This document shows positions 1-8,161 of a DNA stretch of 64,000 nucleotides, piece by piece; the first letter of the stretch is position 1, and every line of letters starts with the position of its first letter. Under the pieces are notes generated by a model that worked only from the letters and a program-made list of their open reading frames with translations, was not told the DNA's origin and searched no databases. The position numbers and the translations under genes were made by a program. Source of the DNA: Actinophytocola xanthii (GTDB lineage Bacteria; Actinomycetota; Actinomycetes; Mycobacteriales; Pseudonocardiaceae); contig NZ_MSIE01000002.1 in the NCBI RefSeq assembly GCF_001921205.1, positions 186,001 to 250,000 on the forward strand, read 5' to 3'.

Positions 1-972
1 GAGGCTCATGTTGACGACCTTCGCGTCCGCCTCGGCGGCCGCCCAGGTCATACCGGCGAGGATGGCATCGAAGCCGCCGGAGCCGTCGTCGCCGAGCACC
101 TTGCCGATGGCGAGCCTCGCGTCCGGCGCGACGCCCTTGTACCTGCCCTCCGACGCCGCACCCGAACCGGCGATCGTCGAGGCGACGTGGGTGCCGTGCC
201 CGTCACCGTCCTCCACGGATCCCTTGCCGGAGAAGTCCTTGCTCGCCTCGACCTTGCCCGCCAGGTCGGGGTGGTCGGTGTCGATGCCGGTGTCCAGCAC
301 CGCGACCCGCACGTCCCGGCCGGTCAGCCCGGCCGCCCACGCGGTCGGCGCGCCGATCTGCCGCACGCTCTGGTCGAGGCTGGCCCGCATCCGGCCGTTC
401 AGCCAGACCTTTCGCACAGCCGGCCGCCGCGCCTGCCGGTCGGCGGTGAGCGTGTTCCAGAACCGCGTCGCGTCGGTCTTGCGCTCGTCGAGGGCGGTCA
501 TGGCGAGGTTCGGCAGCGAGCGGCGGAGCGTGGTGCCCTCGGGCGCCGCGGCGCGGGAGGCGGCCGCGCCGTCGGTGTGCTGCACGAGCAGCGGCAGGGT
601 CTTCGTGTCGGCGTCGCCGTAGCCCTGCCGGAGCAGGCCGGTGATGTTGAACAGCTCCTCGTCGAGCAGGCCCGAGCTCACCAGGCGGCCCGCGTCCGCG
701 GGGAGGAGGTAGGTGTCGCCGTCGCGGGTGAACTCCTGGAAGGGGATGGGTTTCCCGCGCAGGGCCGGTTCGACCCGAACGCTGGTCCGGCCGCCGACGG
801 TGCGCGCGGCGACCCGGTCACCGGTGACCAGCGTGACCCAGCTCTCCGATGCCGACACCGGCCCCTCGTCGGGTGCGGCCTGCGACGCGGTGCCACCGGG
901 CGGGCCGAACAGGGCGAACGCGAGCGCCGCCGCGAGCACGGCGGAGCCCACTGGCCATTTCAGTCGTCTCAT
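1..972 (-). CDS. Secreted subtilisin-family (S8) serine protease, C-terminus outside window
   Basis: Reading the minus strand from ATG at 972 gives an open frame that runs off the left edge (about 324 residues seen). It begins with a basic, hydrophobic signal peptide (MRRLKWPVGS then an Ala-rich core). A prodomain-like region follows (SWVTLVTGDRV), of the kind common in large actinomycete subtilases. The catalytic domain then shows the Asp box (AVLDTGIDTDHPDL) and the His box (DGHGTHVAST), and further on AAEADAKVVNMSL. The catalytic Ser box would lie outside the window. It probably acts outside the cell as a peptidase; the substrate is unknown. It diverges from the two-component system starting at 1062, which could regulate it, but nothing in the sequence proves that. 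Confidence 0.93.
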   Translation of the reverse strand, partial: MRRLKWPVGSAVLAAALAFALFGPPGGTASQAAPDEGPVSASESWVTLVTGDRVAARTVGGRTSVRVEPALRGKPIPFQEFTRDGDTYLLPADAGRLVSSGLLDEELFNITGLLRQGYGDADTKTLPLLVQHTDGAAASRAAAPEGTTLRRSLPNLAMTALDERKTDATRFWNTLTADRQARRPAVRKVWLNGRMRASLDQSVRQIGAPTAWAAGLTGRDVRVAVLDTGIDTDHPDLAGKVEASKDFSGKGSVEDGDGHGTHVASTIAGSGAASEGRYKGVAPDARLAIGKVLGDDGSGGFDAILAGMTWAAAEADAKVVNMSL

Positions 973-1061
973 GACCCCGACCCTGGCCGCGAAATGTTCG
1001 ATTGTCGTGACCGTTCCGTGCGCGTTCGTCGACAAGATCGCCACAACGCTAAGGTGCGCTC

Positions 1062-1745
1062 ATGGCGCTGGTTCTCCTGGTCGAGGATGACGACGCGCTG
1101 GCCGAGGCGCTGGCACTCGGGCTCGGCGGGCTCGGCCACCGGATTCAGGTCGCCGGCACCGGCGAGGACGCGCTTACGGCGGTGTTCGGCCCCGGTCCGG
1201 CCGTGGACGTGGTGCTGCTGGACGTGATGCTGCCCGATCTGGACGGCTTCGAGGTCTGCCGCCGCATCCGGGCCAAAAGCATGGTGCCGGTGCTGATGCT
1301 GACCGCCCGCGGCGACGCCGTGGACGTGGTCGTCGGGCTGGAGGGCGGTGCCGACGACTACGTGGTCAAGCCGAGCGAGCCGCGGATCCTCGACGCGCGA
1401 ATGAAGGCCGTGCTGCGCAGGGTGGCCGCGCCGGCCGCCGAACCCGCGCTGCGCTTCGGGACGCTCGCCGTCGACCCCGCCGCGATGCTGGTGACCAGGG
1501 ACGGCGCGGAGGTGCGCCTCACCGCCACCGAGCTGCGCCTGCTCATCGAGTTCGCCCGGCACCCCAACCAGGTGCTCAGCCGCCAGGCGCTGCTCAAGCG
1601 GGTGTGGGAGTACGGCTACGTCGGTGACTCCCGCATCGTCGACGCCACGGTGGCCCGGCTGCGAGCCAAGGTCGAGGACGACCCGGCCAACCCGGCGCTG
1701 CTGCGGACCGTGCGCGGGCTCGGCTACCGCCTGACGCCCCCGTGA
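1062..1745 (+). CDS. OmpR-family response regulator
   Basis: A 227-residue two-domain regulator. The N-terminal receiver has the acidic pair near residues 9-10 (VEDDD), the phospho-acceptor Asp in VVLLDVMLPD, the conserved Thr in LTARGD and the Lys in YVVKP. The C-terminal half is a winged-helix OmpR/PhoB DNA-binding domain (TATELRLLIEF, VWEYGYVGDSR, then VRGLGYRL). It is the cytoplasmic output of the kinase encoded immediately downstream: the TGA stop overlaps the kinase GTG by four bases, indicating translational coupling. Targets are unknown. The neighbouring protease gene (minus) and the sugar-enzyme operon at 3308 with its direct repeats are the nearest candidates, since OmpR-type regulators bind direct repeats; this is inference. 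Confidence 0.95.
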   Translation: MALVLLVEDDDALAEALALGLGGLGHRIQVAGTGEDALTAVFGPGPAVDVVLLDVMLPDLDGFEVCRRIRAKSMVPVLMLTARGDAVDVVVGLEGGADDYVVKPSEPRILDARMKAVLRRVAAPAAEPALRFGTLAVDPAAMLVTRDGAEVRLTATELRLLIEFARHPNQVLSRQALLKRVWEYGYVGDSRIVDATVARLRAKVEDDPANPALLRTVRGLGYRLTPP

Positions 1746-3178
1746 GGTCCTACCTGGGCCTGCGTGCCCGGATCACGCTGGTCATCGTGCTCATCACCAC
1801 CGCGACGGCGACAGCGGTGGCGGTCGCCGCCTACCGGCTGCAGGCCGAATCGATCGAGGGCCGGTTCACCGCTGCGGCCACCGTGGGTTTCGCCTCCGAC
1901 CTTGACCAGGCGCGCCTGCGGCAGAGCGGCGACCCGCTGCCGTCCACGGTCGCCTACATGCGGGGCAGGCGCGGCATCGACTGGGCGCTGTTCGACTTCG
2001 GGCAGGGTGTCGCGGCTCCGGTGCGCGGCGTCTACCCGATGAGCGGCGCCACCGCGACCAGCGACCTGGACTCGTCGTACGGCAGGCCGCTGAACCGGGT
2101 CCGGGAGCTTCCGGCGAGCCTGGTCGACGAGGCACGCCGCGGCGGCATGCCGCGGGCCGTGCTCCCCGCGGAGCCGGCGTCGGTGCTGGCGTTCGCCGCC
2201 TACCTGGGCAGCGACATCGTGCTGGTCGAGTTCTACGACCTGGACGGGATCAGGCGTGAGCTGGAGACGCTGCGGCGCGATCTCGTGCTGATCGCGGTGG
2301 TGGTGGCGGCCGTGGGGCTGGTGGCGGCGCTGCTCGCCGCGCAGGCGATCCAGCACCCCGTGCGCCGCGTCGCCGCCGCGGCCCGCCGGCTGGGACAGGG
2401 TGAGCTGGGCGTCCGGCTCCCGGTCCGGGGACGCGACGAGCTCGCCGACCTCACCCGCTCGTTCAACACGATGGCCGGGCGGCTGGGCGAGTCCATCGAG
2501 GAGCTGACCGCGAAGGACCGCCAGCAGCGCCAGTTCATCGCCAACGTCACCCACGACCTGCGCACCCCGGTGGCGGCGATGATCGCGGTGGTGGACAGCC
2601 TCGACGAGGCCGACGCCGAGACCCGTTCCCGGTCGGCGCGGCTGCTCGGCACCCAGTCACGCAGGCTGGCCAAGCTAGTCGAGGACCTGCTGGAGATCTC
2701 GCGGTTCGACGCCGGTGCCGCCGACCTCCGTCCGGAACCGGTCGACCTGCACGCGCTGCTCGAGGACGCGATCGCCGTGACCGGGGTGCGGGCCGAGCTG
2801 CGCTCAACGGGCGAGTCCACCGTGACCGCCGATCCTCGTCGTCTGCACACGATCGCCTGCAACCTGCTCGCCAACGCCATGCACCACGGCGCCGAGCCGA
2901 TCACCGTCACCATCGACGGCACCGAGGGGGAGCGGGTGGTCCTCCGGGTCGCCGACTCCGGCCCGGGTGTCCCGCCCGACCTGGCCCCGATCCTCTTCGA
3001 CCGCTTCGTCCGCGGCGACCGTTCCCGAGCGGCCACCGAAGGCAACGGCCTGGGCCTGGCCATAGCCCGCGAGAACGCGCTCGCCCACGGCGCCAGCCTG
3101 GAGGTTCACCACGCCGACGGGGCCGTGTTCACGCTGATCATGCCCCGGGAGCGGCGGTCCGGCGACGCGGCTCGATAG
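1742..3178 (+). CDS. HAMP-containing sensor histidine kinase
   Basis: A 478-residue membrane kinase starting at a GTG that overlaps the regulator stop (GTGA). It has an N-terminal membrane helix around residues 8-30, an extracytoplasmic sensing segment to about 175, a second membrane helix (LVLIAVVVAAVGLVAALLAA), a HAMP linker (PVRRVAAAARRLGQGELGVR), a HisKA domain with phospho-acceptor His in ANVTHDLRTP, and a HATPase_c domain with N box (NLLANAMHHG), G1 box (DSGPGVP) and G2 box (GNGLGLAIA). It is expected to autophosphorylate and pass phosphate to the regulator at 1062. The signal sensed cannot be told from the sequence. The sensing segment has no cofactor-binding motif I recognise. Confidence 0.95.
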   Translation: MRSYLGLRARITLVIVLITTATATAVAVAAYRLQAESIEGRFTAAATVGFASDLDQARLRQSGDPLPSTVAYMRGRRGIDWALFDFGQGVAAPVRGVYPMSGATATSDLDSSYGRPLNRVRELPASLVDEARRGGMPRAVLPAEPASVLAFAAYLGSDIVLVEFYDLDGIRRELETLRRDLVLIAVVVAAVGLVAALLAAQAIQHPVRRVAAAARRLGQGELGVRLPVRGRDELADLTRSFNTMAGRLGESIEELTAKDRQQRQFIANVTHDLRTPVAAMIAVVDSLDEADAETRSRSARLLGTQSRRLAKLVEDLLEISRFDAGAADLRPEPVDLHALLEDAIAVTGVRAELRSTGESTVTADPRRLHTIACNLLANAMHHGAEPITVTIDGTEGERVVLRVADSGPGVPPDLAPILFDRFVRGDRSRAATEGNGLGLAIARENALAHGASLEVHHADGAVFTLIMPRERRSGDAAR

Positions 3179-3185
3179 CCACCGC

Positions 3186-3248
3186 TATCGATGAAAATAT
3201 GCAAACTTTCGCTGGAAACATGCACTCTTTCGATGAAAGTAGACATAT
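3186..3248 (+). repeat. Three tandem 21-bp direct repeats, probable activator/repressor binding array
   Basis: Three consecutive 21-base units (3186-3206, 3207-3227, 3228-3248) align without gaps around a shared core close to TCGATGAAA followed, in the first two, by an A-T-G-C-A block. The third contains the perfect inverted repeat CTTTCGATGAAAG. The stretch is much richer in A+T than its surroundings. A TATGAT hexamer that could serve as a -10 box sits at 3246-3251 at its downstream edge, about 57 bp before the start at 3308, and no good -35 box is seen. The layout suggests cooperative binding on one face of the helix near a promoter for the sugar-enzyme operon. Confidence 0.6.
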
Positions 3249-3307
3249 GATCTGGCTCACGTCCGCATCCTTAACCCTGCGATCTCGACCAAAGGAACGG
3301 GACCACC

Positions 3308-6124
3308 ATGGCAAGAATCCCCAGGTGGCGCGCTGCTGCCTGCGCCGGTCTGCTCGTCACCGGCGTCATGACCGTCCTCACCACGACCAGCGCCGGGGCC
3401 CACCCGGTGAACGCCGCCGACTACCACCAGGTGGAGCTCGCCAGGGGCGTCGGCGAGATGGGCGAGCCGATGTCGCTCGCCGTGCTGCCGGACCGGTCGG
3501 TCCTGCACACCGCCCGCAACGGCACGCTGCGCCGCACCGACGCCTCCGGCACCACCTCGGTGATCGGGACGCTGGCCGTGTACTCACACGACGAGGAGGG
3601 CCTGCAAGGCGTCGGCGTCGACCCCGGCTTCGCCACCAACCGCTTCATCTACCTCTACTACGCGCCGCCGCTGTCCACCCCGGGCGGCGACGCACCCGCG
3701 GGCGGCACCGACTTCTCGGCCTGGAACGGCGTGAACCGGTTGTCCCGCTTCACCCTCAACGCCGACTACACGCTCAACACGGCCAGTCAGGTCACCGTGC
3801 TGGACGTGCCGGCGAGCCGGGGCATGTGCTGCCACGTCGGCGGGGACATCGACTTCGACGCCGCGGGCAACCTCTACCTGTCCACCGGCGACGACACCAA
3901 CCCGTTCGAGTCCAGCGGTTACACGCCGATCGACGAGCGGGCCGACCGCAACCCGGCCTACGACGCCCAGCGCAGCTCGGCCAACACCAACGACCTGCGC
4001 GGCAAGGTGCTGCGGATCAAGGTGAACGCGAACGGCTCGTACTCGATCCCGGCGGGCAACCTGTTCCCGCCGGGCACCGCGCAGACCCGGCCGGAGATCT
4101 ACGCGATGGGCTTCCGCAACCCGTTCCGGATGAGCGTGGACAAGGCGACCGGGGTCGTCTACCTCGGGGACTACGGACCGGACGCCGGGGCGGCCAGCGC
4201 GAGCCGCGGTCCCGGCGGACAGGTGGAGTTCAACCGCATCGCCTCCGCGGGCAACTACGGGTGGCCCTACTGCACGGGCGCGAACACGACGAACGAGACC
4301 TACGTCGAGTACACGTTCCCGAACGGGCCCTCGGGCGCGCGCTACAACTGCGCGGCGCCGGTCAACAACTCCCCGAGGAACACCGGCCTGACGAACCTCC
4401 CGCCCGCGCGGGCGGCGTGGATCCCCTACGACGGCTGCTCGGTCGCCGCGTTCGGCTGTGGCTCGGAGTCGCCGATGGGCGGCCCGGTCTACCGCTACGA
4501 CGCGAACCTGAACTCCTCGGTCAAGTTCCCCGCCGTCTTGGACGGACACGTCTTCCTCGGCGAGTACGGCCGCCGGTGGCTGCGCACGGCGCACGTCAAC
4601 AGCGACGGCACCGCCGGGCAGATCGACCCGTTCCCGTGGACCGGCACCCAGGTCATGGACATGGCGTTCGGGCCGGACGGTGCGCTGTACGTGCTGGACT
4701 ACGGCACGGGCAGCTTCGGCGGCGACGCCAACTCCGCCCTCTACCGCATCGAGTACAGCCCGGCCGGAAACCAGGCGCCCACGGCGAAGGCCTCCGCCAA
4801 CCGGACCTCCGGCGCCGCGCCGCTGACCGTGAACTTCAGCTCGGCCGGCTCGTCGGACCCGGAGGGCGGTGCGCTCAGCTACTTGTGGAACTTCGGCGAC
4901 GGGACCACGTCGACCGCCGCCAACCCGACCAAGACCTACTCGACCAACGGCCAGCGCACGGTGACGCTCACCGTCACCGACCCGGCCGGTCGGACCGGCA
5001 ACGCCAGCATCGTCGTGACGGTCGGCAACACCGCCCCGAGCGTCACGCTGAGCACCCCGATCGACGGGACGACGTTCAACTTCGGCGACACGATCCCGTA
5101 CACGATCACGGTGTCCGACCCGGAGGACGGCACGATCGACTGCGCGAGGGTCAAGCTGACCTACGTACTCGGCCACGACAGCCACGGCCACGCCATCACG
5201 TCCAAGACCGGCTGCTCGGGCACCCTGACCATCCCGGTCGACGGCGAGCACGACACCGCGGCGAACCTGTACGGGGTGTTCGACGCCGAGTACACCGACG
5301 GCGGCGCCAACGGCCAGCCCGCGCTGACCACCCACGCCCAGAACAGGCTGCAGCCGGCCCACCGGCAGGCGGAGCACTACAGCAGCCAGTCGGGCACAAC
5401 GTTGATCACCAAGACCGGCGCGGAGGGCGGCCGGACCGTCGGCGACATCAACAACGGTGACTGGATCGCGTTCCAGCCCTACGCGCTCGGCGGTGTCACG
5501 CGGGTCTCCGCGCGGGTGTCCTCCGGCGGGGTGGGCGGCACGCTGAGCGTCCGGGCCGGCTCGGCGACCGGCACCGTGCTCGGGTCGGTGGCGGTGCCCA
5601 ACACCGGCGGCTGGGAGACCTTCGTCGACGTGGCGGCAAACCTCACCAGCGTGCCAGCCGGCACCACGACGCTGTACCTCACCTTCTCCGGTGGTGCCGG
5701 AGCCCTGTTCGACCTCGACGCGTTCACCTTCTCGAGGACGGCGGCCGGCGGGCAGGGGCCGATCCGGGGCAGCGGGAAGTGTGTCGACGTGGCCGGTGCC
5801 GGCACCGCGGACGGCACCAAGGTCCAGCTGTACACCTGCAACGGAACCGCCGCGCAGTCGTGGACGGTCACCGGCTCCTCCCTGCGCGCGCTCGGCAAGT
5901 GCCTGGACGTCGCCGGCGGCGGCACCGGGGACGGAACGGTGGTGCAGCTGTGGACCTGCAACGACTCCGGCGCGCAGAGCTGGGCGGCGAACGCCGACGG
6001 CACCCTGCGCAACCCGCAGTCGGGCAGGTGCCTCACGCCGTCCGGCGGCGGCACGGCCGACGGCACCCAACTGGTGATCTCCACCTGCACGACCGCCGCG
6101 ACCCAGCGCTTCACCCTCCCGTGA
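3308..6124 (+). CDS. Secreted PQQ-type glucose/sorbosone dehydrogenase with PKD, CBM-like and ricin lectin domains
   Basis: A 938-residue secreted multidomain enzyme. A signal peptide spans about residues 1-32 (ending near SAGAHP). Residues ~35-490 form a glucose/sorbosone dehydrogenase-type beta-propeller (GVGEMGEPMSLAVLPD, then GFRNPFRMSVD, LFLGEYG-like and DMAFGPDGALYVLDYG motifs). A PKD domain follows at ~490-575 (NFGDGTTS), then an Ig-like linker, a CBM6-like carbohydrate-binding module at ~685-810 (NNGDWIAFQPY) and a C-terminal ricin-type beta-trefoil with repeated GKCLDVAGGGTGDGT and QSW motifs. It would oxidise a sugar or aldose at the cell surface or in the medium while anchored to polysaccharide. 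The exact substrate and the cofactor (PQQ) are family inferences. The gene is in an apparent operon with the ThuA-like gene 11 bp downstream. Confidence 0.88.
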   Translation: MARIPRWRAAACAGLLVTGVMTVLTTTSAGAHPVNAADYHQVELARGVGEMGEPMSLAVLPDRSVLHTARNGTLRRTDASGTTSVIGTLAVYSHDEEGLQGVGVDPGFATNRFIYLYYAPPLSTPGGDAPAGGTDFSAWNGVNRLSRFTLNADYTLNTASQVTVLDVPASRGMCCHVGGDIDFDAAGNLYLSTGDDTNPFESSGYTPIDERADRNPAYDAQRSSANTNDLRGKVLRIKVNANGSYSIPAGNLFPPGTAQTRPEIYAMGFRNPFRMSVDKATGVVYLGDYGPDAGAASASRGPGGQVEFNRIASAGNYGWPYCTGANTTNETYVEYTFPNGPSGARYNCAAPVNNSPRNTGLTNLPPARAAWIPYDGCSVAAFGCGSESPMGGPVYRYDANLNSSVKFPAVLDGHVFLGEYGRRWLRTAHVNSDGTAGQIDPFPWTGTQVMDMAFGPDGALYVLDYGTGSFGGDANSALYRIEYSPAGNQAPTAKASANRTSGAAPLTVNFSSAGSSDPEGGALSYLWNFGDGTTSTAANPTKTYSTNGQRTVTLTVTDPAGRTGNASIVVTVGNTAPSVTLSTPIDGTTFNFGDTIPYTITVSDPEDGTIDCARVKLTYVLGHDSHGHAITSKTGCSGTLTIPVDGEHDTAANLYGVFDAEYTDGGANGQPALTTHAQNRLQPAHRQAEHYSSQSGTTLITKTGAEGGRTVGDINNGDWIAFQPYALGGVTRVSARVSSGGVGGTLSVRAGSATGTVLGSVAVPNTGGWETFVDVAANLTSVPAGTTTLYLTFSGGAGALFDLDAFTFSRTAAGGQGPIRGSGKCVDVAGAGTADGTKVQLYTCNGTAAQSWTVTGSSLRALGKCLDVAGGGTGDGTVVQLWTCNDSGAQSWAANADGTLRNPQSGRCLTPSGGGTADGTQLVISTCTTAATQRFTLP

Positions 6125-6135
6125 GAGGACACGAG

Positions 6136-7836
6136 ATGAGACACACGGTTCGATCGATCCTCGCGGTCGCGGCGGCCACCGCGACGATCATGGCCTGCAC
6201 CGGCGGCTCGGCCGCCAGCGCCGCCGACGCCCCGTACGACGTGCTGGTCTTCTCCAAGACCGCCGGCTTTCGCCACGACGCGATCCCGGTGGGCATCCAG
6301 ACCATCCGCGAGCTGGGTGCCGTCAACAACTTCACCGTGACCGCCACCGAGGACGCCAACGCGTTCACCACCGACAACCTCGCCCAGTACGAGACCGTGG
6401 TCTTCCTCAACACGACCGGCGACGTGCTCAACGCCGTCCAGCAGACCGCGTTCGAGTCCTACATCCGGTCGGGCAAGGGCTATGTCGGCGTGCACGCCGC
6501 CGCGGACACCGAGTACGACTGGCCGTTCTACGGCGAGCTGGTCGGCGCGTACTTCTCGTCGCACCCCGCCATCCAGCAGGTGACCGAACGCGTGGAGAAC
6601 CGCGCCCACGCCGCGACAGCGCACCTCGGTCAGAGCTGGGTCCGGACCGACGAGCTGTACAACTACCGGACCAACCCCCGCGGCAGCGCGCGGGTGCTGG
6701 CCACGCTGGACGAGTCGACGTACTCCGGCGGCACCATGGGTGCCGACCACCCGCACACCTGGTGCAAGACCTACCAGGGCGGACGGTCGTTCTACACCGG
6801 CAACGGCCACACCCAGGCGAGCTACGGCGAACCCGCGTTCCGTTCGATGCTGCTCGGCGGGCTTCGGTACACCGCCGGCCGGAGCAAGGCCGACTGCCGC
6901 CCGGAGACCGGGTACACCGCTCTCTATGACGGGTCCACCTCCGGGTGGTCGCAGGCCGGCCCCGGCAGCTTCACCAACTCCGAGGCGACGCTCACGTCGG
7001 TCGGCGGCATGGGGCTGTTCTGGTACAGCGCCAAGGAGTTCCAGTCGTACTCGCTGAAGCTGGACTGGCGCATGGCCGGTGACGACAACTCCGGGGTGTT
7101 CATCGGGTTCCCGCCCAGCGGCGACCCGAACTCCGCGGTGGACAACGGGTACGAGGTGCAGATCGACGCGACCGACGCGGCGGACCGCACGACCGGCTCG
7201 GTGTACGGCTTCAAGTCCGCCGACCTCGCCGCCCGGGACGCCGCACTGAACCCGCCGGGGGAGTGGAACACCTTCGAGCTGCTCGTCGAGGGCGAACGCC
7301 TGCAGGTGTTCCTGAACGGGGTGAAGATCAACGACTTCACCAACACCGTCCCGGCCCGGTCCCTCGCCGGCCACATCGGGATCCAGAACCACGGCACCGG
7401 CGACGACGTGTCGTTCCGGTCCATCCGGATCAAGGAGCTCGGCGGGTCGAACCCGAACCCGGGCGTCGGTCCGATCCGTGGCGGCGGCAAGTGCGTCGAC
7501 GTCTCCGGGTCCGGCACGGCGGACGGCACGAAGATCCAGCTGTACACCTGCAACGGAACCGGCGCGCAGAACTGGACGGTGTCCGGCTCGACGCTGCGTG
7601 CGCTCGGCAAGTGCATGGACGTCGCGGGCGGTGCCACAGCGGACAACACCCGCGTACAACTGTGGACCTGCAACGGAAGCGGAGCGCAGAACTGGTCGGC
7701 CCAGGCCGACGGAACACTGCGCAACCCGCAGTCGGGCAAGTGCCTGACACCGCTCGGCGGCGCGACCGCCGACGGCACCCAGCTGGTCATCGCGCCGTGC
7801 ACCGCCGCGGCCAACCAGAAGTGGACGATGCCCTGA
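6136..7836 (+). CDS. Secreted ThuA-like / DUF1080 (LamG-like) protein with ricin lectin domain
   Basis: A 566-residue protein from ATG 6136, chosen because a longer in-frame opening runs back into the previous gene. It has a signal peptide (MRHTVRSILAVAAATATIMA, ending near SAASAADA). It then has a ThuA-like glutamine-amidotransferase-fold domain at ~32-245 (VLVFSKTAGFRHDAIP, GVHAAADTEYDW, then HPHTWCKTY). A DUF1080 / 3-keto-disaccharide-hydrolase-type jelly roll at ~255-435 follows (TALYDGSTSGWSQAG, NSGVFIGFP, GEWNTFELLVEG), and a C-terminal ricin-type trefoil. Domains of this kind act on oxidised (3-keto) sugars, which fits the upstream sugar dehydrogenase-like gene, only 11 bp away. The lectin tails of the two proteins are close relatives, suggesting a shared polysaccharide target. 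Confidence 0.87.
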   Translation: MRHTVRSILAVAAATATIMACTGGSAASAADAPYDVLVFSKTAGFRHDAIPVGIQTIRELGAVNNFTVTATEDANAFTTDNLAQYETVVFLNTTGDVLNAVQQTAFESYIRSGKGYVGVHAAADTEYDWPFYGELVGAYFSSHPAIQQVTERVENRAHAATAHLGQSWVRTDELYNYRTNPRGSARVLATLDESTYSGGTMGADHPHTWCKTYQGGRSFYTGNGHTQASYGEPAFRSMLLGGLRYTAGRSKADCRPETGYTALYDGSTSGWSQAGPGSFTNSEATLTSVGGMGLFWYSAKEFQSYSLKLDWRMAGDDNSGVFIGFPPSGDPNSAVDNGYEVQIDATDAADRTTGSVYGFKSADLAARDAALNPPGEWNTFELLVEGERLQVFLNGVKINDFTNTVPARSLAGHIGIQNHGTGDDVSFRSIRIKELGGSNPNPGVGPIRGGGKCVDVSGSGTADGTKIQLYTCNGTGAQNWTVSGSTLRALGKCMDVAGGATADNTRVQLWTCNGSGAQNWSAQADGTLRNPQSGKCLTPLGGATADGTQLVIAPCTAAANQKWTMP

Positions 7837-7842
7837 GGTGGG

Positions 7843-7877
7843 GCGGGTGCCGTGGGTTGCCCGCCCGCGGCACCCGC
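7843..7877 (+). terminator. Strong hairpin after the sugar-enzyme operon
   Basis: A perfect 10-bp inverted repeat (GCGGGTGCCG at 7843-7852 and its complement at 7868-7877) with a 15-base loop starts just 7 bp after the stop at 7836. There is no T-tract, as is usual for high-G+C actinomycete terminators. It separates the sugar operon from the peptide cassette. Confidence 0.6.
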
Positions 7878-7899
7878 CGCCCATGCCCGTAATCAGCCG

Positions 7900-7928
7900 T
7901 TGACAGTCCGTTTGCATTGGCGCACGAT
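7900..7928 (+). promoter_or_regulatory. Putative sigma-A-type promoter for the peptide cassette
   Basis: A perfect TTGACA hexamer at 7900-7905 is followed, after a 17-base spacer, by CACGAT at 7923-7928, which keeps the A2, A5 and T6 positions of a -10 box. It lies 36 bp before the GTG chosen for the small peptide gene and after the terminator-like hairpin, so the cassette probably has its own transcript. Confidence 0.5.
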
Positions 7929-7963
7929 GAGCGTTGGCTGTTCACCCGGCGTTGGGAGTTCAT

Positions 7964-8152
7964 GTGCGCAAGTCACTGAAGACGCTCGAGAAGCTCGGTG
8001 ATCGACTCCTCACCCGGCTGGTGCCGAAGGTGGAGGCATCCGCGGCGATGCCGGGTTGCACCGGTATCTACTGCGGCTGCATCGCGGGTTACGACTCGTA
8101 CCGCGTGACGAACAGCTCTCCGTGTGGGAAGTGCGCATCGTCCATCTGCTGA
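7964..8152 (+). CDS. Small six-cysteine secreted peptide precursor (novel, RiPP/bacteriocin-like)
   Basis: From GTG 7964 the gene encodes 62 residues. This start has GGGAG at 7954-7958, five bases upstream; an in-frame TTG at 7934 would add ten residues but lacks such a site. The first ~24 residues are Lys/Leu/Arg-rich and amphipathic (MRKSLKTLEKLGDRLL). Residues 25-27 are A-S-A, matching the A-x-A rule of type I signal peptidases. The C-terminal ~33 residues carry all six Cys, at 32, 37, 39, 54, 57 and 62, with several Gly, Ser and Tyr; Cys is the last residue. Nine bases later begins a MauE-like gene, followed by a thioredoxin, an ABC exporter and a signal peptidase. I infer a precursor whose core is oxidised to three disulfides, exported and trimmed. 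I do not recognise a named family, and activity (bacteriocin, signal, metal ligand) is unknown. Confidence 0.75.
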   Translation: MRKSLKTLEKLGDRLLTRLVPKVEASAAMPGCTGIYCGCIAGYDSYRVTNSSPCGKCASSIC

Positions 8153-8161
8153 CCTGAGGCG

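Noticed and set aside
3199-5460. Long 753-aa frame (+) overlapping the sugar dehydrogenase gene
   Set aside because: It is an Arg/Gly/Pro-rich shadow frame of the 3308 gene; the 3308 frame has signal peptide and domain motifs.
5479-7917. 812-aa minus-strand frame opposite the ThuA-like gene
   Set aside because: Composition typical of antisense to high-G+C coding sequence; no domain motif, while the plus strand encodes clear domains.
7934-7963. TTG start extending the Cys-rich peptide by ten residues
   Set aside because: GTG 7964 has GGGAG at ideal spacing; TTG 7934 has no ribosome site and lies only six bases past the predicted -10 box.
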